Counted from the first letter of the stretch, positions 9,916 through 20,717 are shown. The stretch: 64,000 nucleotides of DNA from Mesorhabditis belari (GCA_958450365.1 CAUEEP010000133.1:1-64000); one strand, 5' to 3'. The notes: generated by a model from the letters alone, not told the origin. Program-made: numbers and translations.

Positions 9916-12772
9916 ATGCCGAGTACAAACTGCTCCGTGGCTATGACTTTCATTAATAGTCCTTGGTTGAGATTCGCTCTTGGGTATACAACTTTTCTAC
10001 CTATTTTGTCGATGATTTCACTCATTTTGACATCGAGAAAGTTGCGGATGACAGTGCATATCGATCGGCCGTTTAAGGTAGTTTTGCACTGTTGCATGAG
10101 TCTCCAATTCACTGGGGGAACTATTCGGCAACGATTTATTATAAGTTTTATTTTAAAAACGCTGTTTTAGCATTCTAAGAGATACGTGTTTTGTTTTCTT
10201 TGTTTTTTTGCCATAGTCTCTAGTCAGTTCACTTCATTAATACCAGCAAATGGTTGTTTTTATAAAAACAGGTGTGCCTTTTCAGGTGTACCTGTTTTTC
10301 TGTTATGGAGTGCTCAGTTCACAGAATTGTTGCTTCATCGTTTTACATGTAAGTTCATTCAACAAGGACAACTTTATGACTTTTTTTTCTAATAAAAAGT
10401 TATGCAAGCTTTAATTTTAACCATACAAATGTTTGGTAGTTGCTTTGGTTGAAGCTTGTTAGATGGAGCTTTGGTTGAAGCTTGTTAGATGGAGCTTTGG
10501 TTGAAGCTTGTTAGACGAAGCTTTGGTTGAAGCTTGTTAGATGGAGCTTTGGTTGAAGCTTGTTAGATGGAGCTTATTAGATGGAGCTTGACTCATTCAG
10601 TCAAGCAAAAAGTTGTCCAAAGTTCACAAACTTTAGAAAAACTTTTTTAAAAAAATCACAGAAAATCTTTACTTTTTTGTATTTTCCCATAATTCGAGAA
10701 GAGGAAATGATTGGGAAAAGTCTGGACAAAGTGTGTACGGAAATACTTCATGAAATACTTAATGAATCTTTAATCAAATATTAAATTGCACTTTTCCAGA
10801 CAACTTTACTGCTCCAATACACCTTTTGGCCTTTCTGTGAGGTTCAATTACCCAGATGGTTTTGTTATGGGATTCGTTTCACGGGCGCTCTTTCACTTTC
10901 ATGTCTCATTTATATGAATGTTGCGATCACTTTGTTTCGTCTAATCGTTTTTCTCAATCCTGGAATCGCGTCTAGAAGACAGGAAATGTTGATCGGTATT
11001 CTGGGAATGCTAGCGGTGAGTTTGGTGGTTCAGAAAGTCTTTCTTTTCGTGCTTTCGTTGAAAAATTAGAAATTTACCAATTGATTTAAAAAAAATACAT
11101 TTTATTGAAAACCAATAATGTGATACAAACAAAAGATACATAATAAGACATAAAGGTCTAAACAAACAATTTTATGGCACTGCGCCCGTCGTCCCCCTAT
11201 TACCCCTATTACCCCTATTACCCCTATTACCCCTATTACCCCTATTACCCCTATTACCCCTATTACCCCTATTACCCCTATTACCCCTATTACCCCTATT
11301 ACCCCTATTACCCCTATTACCCCTATTACCCCTATTACCCTATTACCCCTATTACCCTATTACCCCTATTACCCTATTCCCTATTACCCCTATTACCCCT
11401 ATTACCCCTATTCCCCTATTACCCCTATTACCCTATTGCCCTGTTCCCCTATTACTCTATTCCTTTTCTTTATTACCCCTATTACCCCTATAATAGGGGT
11501 AATAGGGGCAGTAGGGGTAATAGGGGTAATAGGGGTAATAGGGGTAATTGGGGTAGTAGGAGATATGACTTAAGAGTATTTTACCTCAGATATGACTCCT
11601 AACCGGTCGGCCATCTGGTTTACTCTAAATAAAAAGTGTTTACTATTCAATGTACGGTTTATTTCATTAGAAAGATAAATAATTTTTACGTAAATTTACA
11701 GAAATCCTTCGCGAATCAAAATCGAATTCAGATCTCTTCTTCTTTCGCTGAAGCTTTCTACAAATACAATGCTTTCGATTTCAGTGGAACGGTCACCTAT
11801 TGCTCAGCCAATCAATCAGGAATATTCAGTAAATTGAATATCTTTGCATATGTTCTTTTCTGTATCGAAATCTCGGTGGTTAGTGGTGGATTGATTTTGA
11901 GGAATTTATATCAAAAAGAGATGAAGTGAGTGAAGAGATGATGCGGGTAATCAATGAAATCAATGAATCTGACTGAATCTTTCAATTTCCTTTTACAAAA
12001 ACTTCAACTTTTACAGCCTTAGCGATCAAAAACTAAACCTTCAGACAACGAAAGAGTTACGATGTGAACACGGGTCTTTCTCTCCGACAAATCGCTCACA
12101 CATTCCAGATTTTTCTCCCATTCAGGTACAAATTTCATTTTCTACACATTTCAGGATTCAGGGAAAGTTACTCAAAATTTACAGGCAATGACTAGAAGTA
12201 GAGATCATAATGAACAAAATTCTTTGTTTTGAACTTTTAAAAACAGCTTTCCAACACCTTTTACTAGTTAATCATGATCTTAATCAATCGAAATATTCCA
12301 GTATCACTCACAGCTCATTTTTCCTTTGCTGGCTTTTATTCTCTGTTTTCTATCGATTATTTTATGGATCATTCCCTGATGATGTTTATTATTCGTTTTC
12401 ATTGATACTTTATGTGAGTGATTAGCTGACTAGCAGACAAATCAAGTTTTATCTTCAAAAATCTCATTACAGGCTCCAATCTACTTCTCAGTCTTGGCTC
12501 CCTGGTTGTTATTTTCAATCGTTAAAAGAGCTGAAATGGTTACAATTTCAAAAACATCAAATCTTTTGGCGCGAGAAGCCGATGCGACAAATCTCTATTT
12601 TCAAATGAACGACGAAGTGTGGGGGAATGGAAAAGGGAGGAAAATGAGGTGGGGAGATGAAGAAGAGGTGGAAAAGAAGAGATCGAAAAGAAAAAGCTTT
12701 AGTGTGACGAGTTTCCGGACGAAAGTTTTATTGAAAATCTCGAGAAATCACAAAGTCGATGGAGAGAAATGA
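9916..12772 (+). CDS. 7TM chemoreceptor, Sra/Srab-like, copy 2 (intact)
   Basis: A predicted G-protein-coupled receptor of sensory neurons. Exons are about 9916-10077, 10286-10348, 10800-11015, 11702-11925, 12045-12125, 12302-12413 and 12473-12772, all joinable in one frame. ATG 9916 starts [12 protein letters not shown]; an N-terminal NCS/NCT and [11 protein letters not shown] after TM1 match copy 1. Further marks are [18 protein letters not shown] leading into TM3, [12 protein letters not shown] in the second outer loop, [17 protein letters not shown] at TM6, [14 protein letters not shown] at TM7, and a long basic serine-rich tail ending at 12772. The layout resembles C. elegans Sra/Srab receptors; exact class uncertain. 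Its third intron contains a palindromic minisatellite. Confidence 0.8.
10440..10590 (+). repeat. Intronic 26-bp tandem repeat
   Basis: Five to six units of about 26 bp, GGTTGAAGCTTGTTAGATGG plus AGCTTT, lie in the second intron of receptor copy 2. Confidence 0.85.
11025..11660. mobile_element. MITE-like element interrupted by a minisatellite
   Basis: Sequence from CAGAAAGTCTTTCTTTTCGT (11030) to about TTTACCAATTGA, and again from TGGTTTACTCTAAATAAAAA (11617) onward, matches the left part of the inverted-repeat element at 24886-25438. The two matching halves are separated here by about 540 bp holding the ATTACCCCT arrays, so the arrays sit inside, or grew inside, a copy of this element. The right inverted end was not found. 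Confidence 0.6.
11190..11553. repeat. Palindromic minisatellite of ATTACCCCT units
   Basis: About 30 head-to-tail copies of the 9-mer ATTACCCCT (11195-11487), drifting toward the right end, are followed at once by about seven copies of the inverse complement AGGGGTAAT (11490-11552). The two arrays can fold on each other. The open frame across it (a YYP repeat) is an artefact. Unlike the telomere unit TTAGGC, this unit is not one I know from nematodes. Confidence 0.9.
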
Positions 12773-12889
12773 AGTGATTGTGAATAAACTTATAACTGTC
12801 GTAGCCGATTTGCTTGAAACATCTCGACTTGCCAATTTGCTAATTAGATTTTCTCGAAGTTTGTTTCAATTCTTAGAATCTACTTCCAA

Positions 12890-13526
12890 TTTCTTTGTTA
12901 AACTGTGTGAGGGATCTCAAAGAAGGGAATTGTCATCAAGCCAATTGTCAGCCACAGAATGAGCGATGTCAAAAGTCTTGATTAATCGACAATCCGTTCC
13001 TGATTGTCATTACGATTACCGTAAATACTGTAATAGTACCCCACCCCCTTCGTACAGTCGCGTAGTCGCAAAAGTTTTTTAGTATTTCATTTTTCGCAAA
13101 GCACCCGTACTTTCAAAAAATGCGTCTTTGATATCAAAAAATAGCCCTGAATTCCAGCTATTTTTGATATCTAAACGAGCATTGTAGCATAAACAAGTGT
13201 CGAGAAAAATGCGTCCAAAGCTAGACTACAACGCTCCGCACCGTCATTATGGGGGTGGGGTACTATTACATTATTTACGGTAAGTTTCTTTCGATAAGCT
13301 CACTTATAAGCAATTCGATCAAGTTTACAGAAAGGGAAAGCTATTCAACTGTAAATCATTGTTAAATGTAAGTAAGTGGGACAAGACTTTTGTTTGTTTG
13401 TTTCTTTATTAAACTGTGTGAGGGATCTCAAAGAAGGGGAATTGTCATCAAGCCAATTGTCACACAGAATGAGCGATGTCAAAAGTCTTGATTAATCGAC
13501 AATCCGTTCCTGATTGTCATTACGAT
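12890..13526 (+). repeat. Direct duplication of about 125 bp flanking a MITE
   Basis: 12890-13012 and 13400-13526 are about 95% alike. Both run from TTCTTT.TTAAACTGTGTGAG through GATTAATCGACAATCCGTTC to CATTACGATTA. The 3' flank of receptor copy 2 therefore occurs twice, with a MITE plus about 115 bp between. No gene is seen from 12773 to 13635 otherwise. Confidence 0.85.
13015..13283. mobile_element. MITE with TACCGTAAATA ends
   Basis: Inverted ends: TACCGTAAATACTGTAATAG then TACCCCACCCCC at the left, and the inverse complement GGGGGTGGGGTACTATTACA then TTATTTACGGTA at the right. The interior, with CAGTCGCGTAGT and ATAGCCCTGAATTC, resembles the decayed copy at 28080-28325. Non-coding. Confidence 0.8.
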
Positions 13527-13635
13527 TATGTGATTATGTTTTTATCGTATATCAGGATCACTTAACAAAGTTTTTCATTGAAAAAAGACTATAGCAAATT
13601 GGCTAACGAAAATTTTACAAAGCAAAATCGGCTAT

Positions 13636-14195
13636 CTATAGAATAGTCCATCTATTCTCTGGTGTTTCTTCTCCAAGAATCCATTCATCTAATTTGTACA
13701 TCTTTTCCCCGCAAATGTTTCCAGTTGGCATTTGGCAGTGTTGATGGAATTGAGAGCTAAATTACCCGGTGGCAGGTACAGCAAAAACAAATTCCCATTA
13801 ACTATTGCCCATTTATCAAAACCTACTCCTTTTTGCACTTTTCGAGAGCTCCAGTTGTGTTCGGAAATCGATATTTAGGCAGTTTATTTCCAAAAATCTC
13901 CACCAAAGTCTCTTTCATTTCTTCTGTTTCTTTCTAAGTTTCTTTATGATTTGAAAACATTCTGGACTTGCTCACCAATGAAAACAAGTCAATCTTTGTT
14001 GAGTGATTGATTGCTGAAGAATTGGAAGCCTTGAAGTTATCTCTAGCATGAAGACAGACAGCTTCTTCTTTGGAAATCTCAAAGATATCTTAAATATTGA
14101 CTTTACATTATCTTACATTCAATGTCTGATAAGATGCAAAGAATCTCGTTTTCCCATGAGAGTTCACCGATCGAATCTGATCTGTGAGAAAGATT
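13636..14195 (-). CDS. Unrecognised minus-strand gene, 3' exons only
   Basis: Four consecutive exon-like blocks read well on the minus strand: about 14190-14120 (FLTDQIRSVNSHGKTRFFAS, after an ATCTCTATTTTCAG acceptor), about 14090-13985 (SKEEAVCLHARDNFKASNSS), about 13935-13855 (EMKETLVEIFGNKLPKYRFP) and about 13745-13636 (TGNICGEKMYKLDEWILGEE, stop TAG at 13636-13638). No family recognised. The first block begins only about 30 bp inside the right edge of the long inverted-repeat element at 14219-15288, and no upstream exon is visible between that element and the GT92 gene. The 5' part may be lost, or may lie beyond. Confidence 0.5.
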
Positions 14196-14218
14196 CCCTG
14201 AAAATAGAGATAGAGATA

Positions 14219-15288
14219 TATATGTCGTAGCCGATGAAGGATTTCAGCCGAAGAAGTCTCAAATTTTTTCGCTAGCGAAACCTTCTTCGGCTAGCCGATT
14301 AAGTCTCAGACTTCTTCGGCTACCCGAAGAAGTCTCAAAAATGAAATCTTGAGTTATGTATTGACTCAAGTCAATACCACAAACTCAAGCTCTCTAAAAG
14401 GCGCTTAAAAGCTAAAAACTTTCACAAAGCTTAGCAAATGACCAAAGATAACAGGATCAAGTTGATGTTCCAATTTGTCAGTAATGAAAAAGAAGCGTTA
14501 CATCAAAATACCATATTTCCTCTAATAGTGTCCCGGGGCACTATTTTTTCGAACGTGCCATTAGGCTGCAACACCATTTTTTGGTCACTACACCGCATTC
14601 ACTGAGTCCAGAACTGTTCAAATTTTTGTTTCATTACAGGGTCTAAGCTCAGAGAATTGAGGTTTTGAACTCAGTGAATTAAATTTCTGGGCTCAGAACC
14701 AGTTCTGAGGGCCGTAGATCTTCTGAAGGGCGTAGATCTTTTTGGCTTGCATCGAACTGCACCGCATTTTGAGAAAGACACCAAGCTCATGAAAATTAGT
14801 AAGTTGAGCTCTATTAGCCCTCAAGCTTTTAAAGATTTGAATTTTTTGACCCTAAGGATCCTCCTTATGATTTTAGCTATGACACCCACAAAGAGTAGCC
14901 CCTGTGGTGCATTAACTATTAGCTGGGTCAGTTTGTTTGGTCAGTTTATTAAAAGCAAAAATCTTAAATTTAAAAAATGATCTTTATTTCATTGGTTATG
15001 CATAAAAACTTGCATTTCTAGAATAAAAAGTGTAGCAAAAGAAAAATGGCAATAATTTTTGTTGAAAAACCCTTTAGAATGCGTTTTTAGCTTTTAAGCG
15101 CCTTTTAGAGAGCTTGAGTTTGTGGTATTGACTTGAGTCAATACATAACTCAAGATTTCATTTTTGAGACTTCTTCGGCTAGCCGAAGAAGTCTGAGACT
15201 TAATCGGCTAGCCGAAGAAGGTTTCGCTAGCGAAAAAATTTGAGACTTCTTCGGCTGAAATCCTTCATCGGCTACGACATATATATCC
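14219..15288. mobile_element. Long-TIR DNA element, copy 1 (about 1.07 kb)
   Basis: The ends are about 200-bp inverted repeats starting TATATGTCGTAGCCGATGAA and finishing TTCATCGGCTACGACATATA. Within each arm are further perfect palindromes: TTTCGCTAGCGAAA, CTTCGGCTAGCCGAAG and TTGACTTGAGTCAA. The arms end inside at GCGCTTAAAAGCTAAAAAC (about 14417) and its inverse (about 15075). The interior of about 650 bp has no transposase-like frame. A second copy with a different interior is at 46594-47287. Probably a non-autonomous transposon inserting at TA or TATA. Confidence 0.85.
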
Positions 15289-15311
15289 ATTGAATTGAAT
15301 TAAAAATAAAT

Positions 15312-17398
15312 TCAATTCTCATCAAGATTTACTTTTTGTTTGGTTTCAACTTGTGAATGAACTTGAGTTTTTGGATTTTTCATGATCTCAAAATTGATTC
15401 GGTTGTGAGTTCCATATTCTGATAAGAAATTCCTATCGAAAGCCAGCGGGATTTCATCGAAATTGAAAGCACCTGGAAAAAATGGATATATAAAAATGGA
15501 CTCAGCTGGATTTTTATAAATCTTTAATCAATCTTTTAATCATTAACAATAACTTTAATCATCTTTAATCATTAAAAAAGCCATAAAAATCCTCACCAAC
15601 TTTGCCATCAATGAATCGTTTCGATTGAGTTTCTAGAAATTTGAGTAAATCTTCACCATTTCTAAAATTTTTTCAATGAAAATCTTTCAGCATTTTTTAT
15701 AATCTCTAACTTGATATATAAAAATTCATCTAAATCGATCAAAGCTGTGTATTCAGTGGAGGAGATGTAAGTGCAGAGTTGATCAAAGAGATGTTCTCCA
15801 CCGAATGAGATTTCATCGTTTGGATCACCCTCAAAGTATTCATGTATTCAAAAAGTATTCAAGAAAGTACTCAAGAATGCAAGGAAACCATCAGAATTCC
15901 TTTTACCTTTGCAGATTTTGATCTAACCAACTAACCTTTCCATTGTTGGGGATCACAGTGATCCAACGTAGCTCGACGAGACCCTGAGAAGTTTTGTTTT
16001 GAAACCAGTTGGGAAACTGCTTGACTACAGTTTCAATCTAGTTCTCTAGTATCAATCTAGTTCTCCTCAATCCATTTCCCGCCTTTGTCACATAATATAT
16101 CAGCAGTTGTTGTGTGACTTTTGAGATTGAATGAGCTGTGAGAAGAATCTTTGTCGCACTATGTCTTTTCCACCATTCGATGAACAAAAACAATCGAATC
16201 CAGTCATTGTACCTAAACGTAATGATTAAAGAAAAGAATTCAACTAATAAATAAACTAACCAATGCATCGGTTTTTGACAAACAGTAATCCCAGGATTGT
16301 GTTTCTGTGGGAGTTTTCGGAGTGGGATCTCTTTTTGTCGATCATTCAGAAACACTATCGTAACCTGGGAAATGGTTTTTTTTTTGTAAAAAAACTATTC
16401 GAAAGTAACTGTTTCCGGAAATCGTCCCGTATAAACCCGTGTAGTTAGATCAACTTCCGTGTATTTACAGCCACTACCAATGTCGCAATCACCTGAATAT
16501 CCCTTGTCCCTGAATATTCAGCATATATTATGCTGAATATTTCAAGGCAAAAGTCTTTCCTATCGAGAAAGCTCAATTCAAAGAAGATCTTTCGAGTTTT
16601 CCTCCAAATTCTCCCATGAACATGAACTACAGCAGTCTGTATTTTGCAAACTCCAGAAGATTTAGAAAGCAGAATGATTCCATAAAAAAGAACAAAGAGC
16701 ATCCCTTATCCCTAAATATTCAGCATTTTTCCCTCACCTCCAATAAAATCCATCCATTCGATTTCTAGAATTTCATGTCTAATTTTGACAGAGAAATATG
16801 ACTTCTGCATGAAACGACAATCGAGATTCGTCAAGATGCGAATTCTTGGCCCGAGGGGATCTCTAAAGAATTCGATTTTGGAAGAAATCACCTCGTGTCA
16901 TAAATTTATCACCTCGTGTCATAATAAGCTCCAAAAATGAAAATGTTCTCCTCATCAAGCAGTTTCGCGTTTTCAACTTGCATTTTGACGGCTGGTTGTG
17001 GTAATGGAAAGATCCCATTTTGAGGCTAAATGTTTCAATAAACTGAGCTTTTTTTTTAAACACAACTATAATATTTGAAATATTATAATAATATTATAAT
17101 ATTTGAAATAATACTATGCTTGTAAATGCAAACCATTTGAAGCACTTGCACAACGACTCTCGGATCGGCTGCGTGTTGAATGAGTGGTGGACGAAATTTC
17201 ATTCGTTTCAATGCCTCTAATCTCCATTGATTTTGAAGAATTCCTCCAATATAAAAACAAACGATGATTACACCAAGAATTGCTATACATGCCTGAAATT
17301 TCAAACCGATTTTTGACTGACTGAAATTTCAAATCCTAACTTTTGTCTGTTCGATTAAAATCTTTAAACTCACTCACCGTTTTCCTCTTTCTACTCAT
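15312..17398 (-). CDS. Glycosyltransferase family 92 (DUF23) protein
   Basis: A predicted type II membrane glycosyltransferase. ATG at 17396-17398 starts MSRKRKT in a short first exon, joined to an anchor ACIAILGVIIVCFYIGGI. Later exons read IFIFGAYYDTR then DPLGPRIRILTNLDCRFMQK (about 16960 and 16850), NPGITVCQKPMHW then YNDWIRLFLFIEWWK (about 16280 and 16200), GLVELRWITVIPN (about 15970), and STEYTALIDLDEFLYI (about 15750). The D-x-D-E-F acidic motif and the VC-x-P-M / F-x-E-W pattern are typical of GT92 in nematodes. It ends VNLDEN at 15312-15314. An unrelated repeat lies in the intron near 16540-16695. Confidence 0.8.
16540..16695 (+). repeat. Dispersed repeat, copy 1 (in a GT92 intron)
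   Basis: About 150 bp, from CAAGGCAAAAGTCTTTCCTA to AAGAACAAAGAG, is present again in inverted orientation at 19045-19215 with roughly 90% identity. Both keep an open frame reading KVFPIEKAQFKEDLSSFPPN and so on, which suggests a fragment of a coding sequence spread by duplication or a transposon. Family unknown. Confidence 0.75.
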
Positions 17399-17728
17399 AA
17401 ATATCAAATGCAGAGAGTTAAGCATAATATTTAAAAGAAAAAACGATTTTTAAAGTCTTTTTCAAATTGGATGCCAATTCTTGTGTGAAGCAAGTTGGGC
17501 TATTGTCTCCAGATCATCAAAAATTCCATTCAGAAACGGGAAAGGAGAGAAGAATATAAAAGAGAAAGGTCTTGTAGGAAAGGGAAATAAGGAAATTATT
17601 TGTCATTTCTGTCCACTTGATTCCTTTCTTTGTTAAAAATGTATTTTAAATGTATTTCACTTGATTTTTTTGTTGGTTTGTTAAAAATTTATTAGATTTC
17701 TGAACAGTACTAAAACAAATAATGAATC
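17399..17728. other. Intergenic between two minus-strand genes
   Basis: No gene seen. It should hold the promoter of the GT92 gene and the 3' end of the receptor at 17729. Nothing distinctive. Confidence 0.4.
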
Positions 17729-20321
17729 TCAATTTGCTGCCGTCGTCGAAGTTATAATTGAAACCACGCGAATCGTTCGTCTCAGCGATTTCCGTTCTTG
17801 AAGGAGAATTGCATATGAAAGACTAAAATGTTTATGAAATCGATTGACAATTGAAATCTTCTTACCAAGCAATCATTGAGCAAAGTTGCCAAAAGAGAGT
17901 ACTCGCGATGAAAATAGCTAATGGAGAAGTGAAAGATGAGAAACCGGCAATAGAGAAGTTGAGGATTAAGCCAGTGATGAGGTTGGTGACCATCTGGAAA
18001 AGAGAATACAGATAAGATGATATCTTCACCATAATATCAACTCAACAATTTCATTTCTAACAACGCACACTGAAGAATTACGTCTACAACTACAATTACA
18101 CACTACAAGTTAGCAGCTAAACGTAGATATTCCGGATTACGATGAAATGACGATGAAATGACGTTTGTGTATTTCCAATTTGAAAGTATTCTTTACTAAA
18201 GATTAGAGATTGAATTTATGTGATTTGATGGGAAAATAGTTTAACTAAAAGTCAAAGAAAGTCAAAGTCAAAGAACTAAAGTCAAAGAACGAATCTAAAG
18301 AGGAAGTTGGTCTATTTTTGGAGTCTATAATGAAATTATTTCTTTTCCCACAAACCTGTCCAGCTAAACGATATTCTTTCCTCAAATTCTCCGCTTTTTG
18401 TGCACTCGTTTGATGTCTCCGAGCATTATTAGCCGCTCGAACTCGTCGATGTAACATGAAAAATACAGTCAAGTCGACGATTGTATTGCTGGGCAAATAG
18501 AAATAACCGAGAACTACCTGGAATGGAAGATATTGTACCTAGAAGTCCCTTTCCTTTGTTACCTTTGCTTATAAGCTTCCAAAAAACTCACCCCAATATA
18601 GTAATTCAACACATTTCCACAATCTCCTTCAACCCAGAAAAAGTTCAATCCATCAGCGAAGAAAGCCGCATGGCAACCAGCTGGAAAACAGATTTTAAAA
18701 AAAATTCATGGTAACTTACGGAGCATGAAAAGAATATAGACAATAAGGGGGAAACCAATCATGATTGCATATTGGAGGTATTTGAGACGATCAAAAAATG
18801 AGAAGAATCGACCGCCAAAAGAGATGGAGAGTAGGCGGTTGATGCCGAGGAAAAGCTGAATGCATGATTTGTGAATTTTGAGTTTAATTTGATATAAATT
18901 TAAAGGCCAAGCATGAAACTTACCTTTGGATTATAACCAAGGACAATAAGTGTGAAAGCCACATCGGCAATGATGTAGTTGAGCAATGGGACAACCGTAT
19001 CGAGTTTCCTAAAATGTTCGTTGAGTTACGTATTCAGCTTTTAGCGTTATATCTCTTTGTTCTTTTTTTATGGAATCATTCTGCTTTCTAAATCTTCTAG
19101 AGTTTGCAAAATACAGACTGCTGTAGTTCGTGTTCATGAGAGAATTTGGAGGAAAACTTGAAAGATCTTCTTTGAATTGAGCTTTCTCGATGGGAAAGAC
19201 TTTTGCCTTGAAACAACTTGCAAAGTGTTGTGATCGGTTTAGAGAGTTCAATGAAATCAAGCTTTTCTTGGAAAGTACATGATATATATATATTGGGTTG
19301 GTGAATTGAAAACTGCGGGCTATTGTCATATGTGACAGTTTGAGCACTTTCTTCAAAAGAAACCCATTTTGGTGTCAATGGAAAAGTTGTAGAGAATCAA
19401 AAATCAAGCTTATATCCAAATTTTCAGAACGATTCAATAACTGGTTTTCAAGAAATGCGAAATTTACGAATTTTCACAAAACTTTCATTTTAAGCGAAAC
19501 TACTAAGTGTATCTTTTTGGAAATTTGGCTATAAGCCTAATTTTTGATTCTCTGCAACTTCTCTATTGACACCAAAATGGGTTTCTTTTGAAGAAAGTGC
19601 TCAAACTGGGACATCTCCAGCCCTCCATTTTTGAGTCTCACACTTGTCTCACACACAAACCAAAATCCTACTACGAAAGAGGAAACCGCAAATTGCCTTT
19701 AAAATGGGAGAAGTCGTCAATAATGGAAATTATTTGGAATGAATTTATGGCTTTATGTTGAATAAATTTTAGTTCAAAGTCCCGCAGTTTTCAATTCACC
19801 AACCCAATAGATACTACCAAAGCACTGACTAGCTTAACGGAAAGTCAAGACCAATGTAAATGATCATCAACTGGTTGTTAGTTTCAGATAATGGGTAAAT
19901 GAATTCAGTCCAAAACTAGTAATAGCTTTTGAATAACTGCAGTTCTTTTCAAAAACCGAAAAACAAACCAAATCGCACAAGGCACTGCCCAGAATAAATG
20001 ACAAACATTGACGAGTAAAAGATTGAGCAAATCGAGTAACATGTAATGTTTTACTAGTCCTGAAATGGATGTTTGCAAAAGGATTGTAAATCAAATGAAA
20101 CCTTTAAGAAAAGAATTTTTTTGAACAACAATTAGTCCCCAAATTCCTGAAGACGTTCCAAGGATACCCATCTGAAAGGGGAAAATTGATGATTGAAATA
20201 TGAAAATCAGAATTTCTGTTAAAGAACAAACCAAAGCCATTGAGCAAATCTCAGCAATATTCTGAACATCAACTGATTCGAACGAAATATCGGGAATTGA
20301 AGTTGAAGAATTATCGTTCAT
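17729..20321 (-). CDS. Serpentine-type 7TM chemoreceptor
   Basis: The start ATG at 20319-20321 gives MNDNSSTSIPDISF, and exons continue through GILGTSSGIWGLIVVQKNSF (TM1), HYMLLDLLNLLLVNVCHLFW (TM2), VPLLNYIIADVAFTLIVLGY then LFLGINRLLSISFGGRFF (TM3 and its NR motif, followed by TM4), a WVEGDCGNV outer loop, VVLGYFYLPSNTIVDLTVFF (TM5) with a basic third inner loop, and MVTNLITGLILNFSIAGFSS then LFWQLCSMIAW (TM6 and TM7). The tail ends RVVSIITSTTAAN at the TGA 17729-17731. Layout and the NRLLSI motif recall the Srx-type branch of the Srg superfamily, but the class is uncertain. A mariner remnant and an inverted repeat lie in the intron at about 19.0-19.8 kb. Confidence 0.75.
19045..19215 (-). 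repeat. Dispersed repeat, copy 2 (in a receptor intron)
   Basis: Inverse-complement match to 16540-16695. The frame KVFPIEKAQFKEDLSSFPPN runs on the minus strand and is slightly longer here. It sits directly beside the mariner remnant at 19282. Confidence 0.75.
19282..19808. mobile_element. Deleted mariner element with transposase C-terminus
   Basis: The ends are about 28-bp inverted repeats (TATTGGGTTGGTGAATTGAA... and ...TTCAATTCACCAACCCAATA) with TA at the borders. Near the right end, 19664-19740 reads KSYYERGNRKLPLKWEK and then, one frame on, VNNGNYLE plus stop. This matches the last residues of mariner transposases (F/Y-x-x-G-x-x-K-LP-x-x-W-x-K...G-x-Y). A second inverted pair inside (about 19338-19410 and 19530-19605, around AAACCCATTTTGGTGTCAAT) makes the element fold twice. 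About 527 bp. Confidence 0.85.
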
Positions 20322-20717
20322 CGGAAATGATCACTTTTGTTCATTCAACAACAAAAATATGAAAAGAATTCGTTTAAAAATCTACTCAAGAGTTCCAGAA
20401 AGTACTTTCCCATCAAATTAACTTATTCTTAACTTATTCTAAGAAATTATCCTCCACTTTTTGTAGTCAACGGAAAAACTCACATGATTCTGTTTTGTTT
20501 TATAGTGAAAAGGTAGAGAAAACCTGTAAATGATTGTGATTTTAACACAAAAACTTAAAGGAAAGCGGAAGTTTCGAGAGTACATTTCCGTGATTGAGTG
20601 GAAATTGTGTGGCTGATGGTGTGGGATAGTCAAGTTTGGTCAAGTTTCAAATTGAAATCTCATCCAACTTCTAGAGAACCCAGAGAAGTCATTCATCATC
20701 TACGTCTTCATCACCAT

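Noticed and set aside
11174..11602. 142-codon frame rich in YYPYYP repeats
   Set aside because: It is a translation of the ATTACCCCT minisatellite; the array continues as its inverse complement and lies in a receptor intron between good splice sites.
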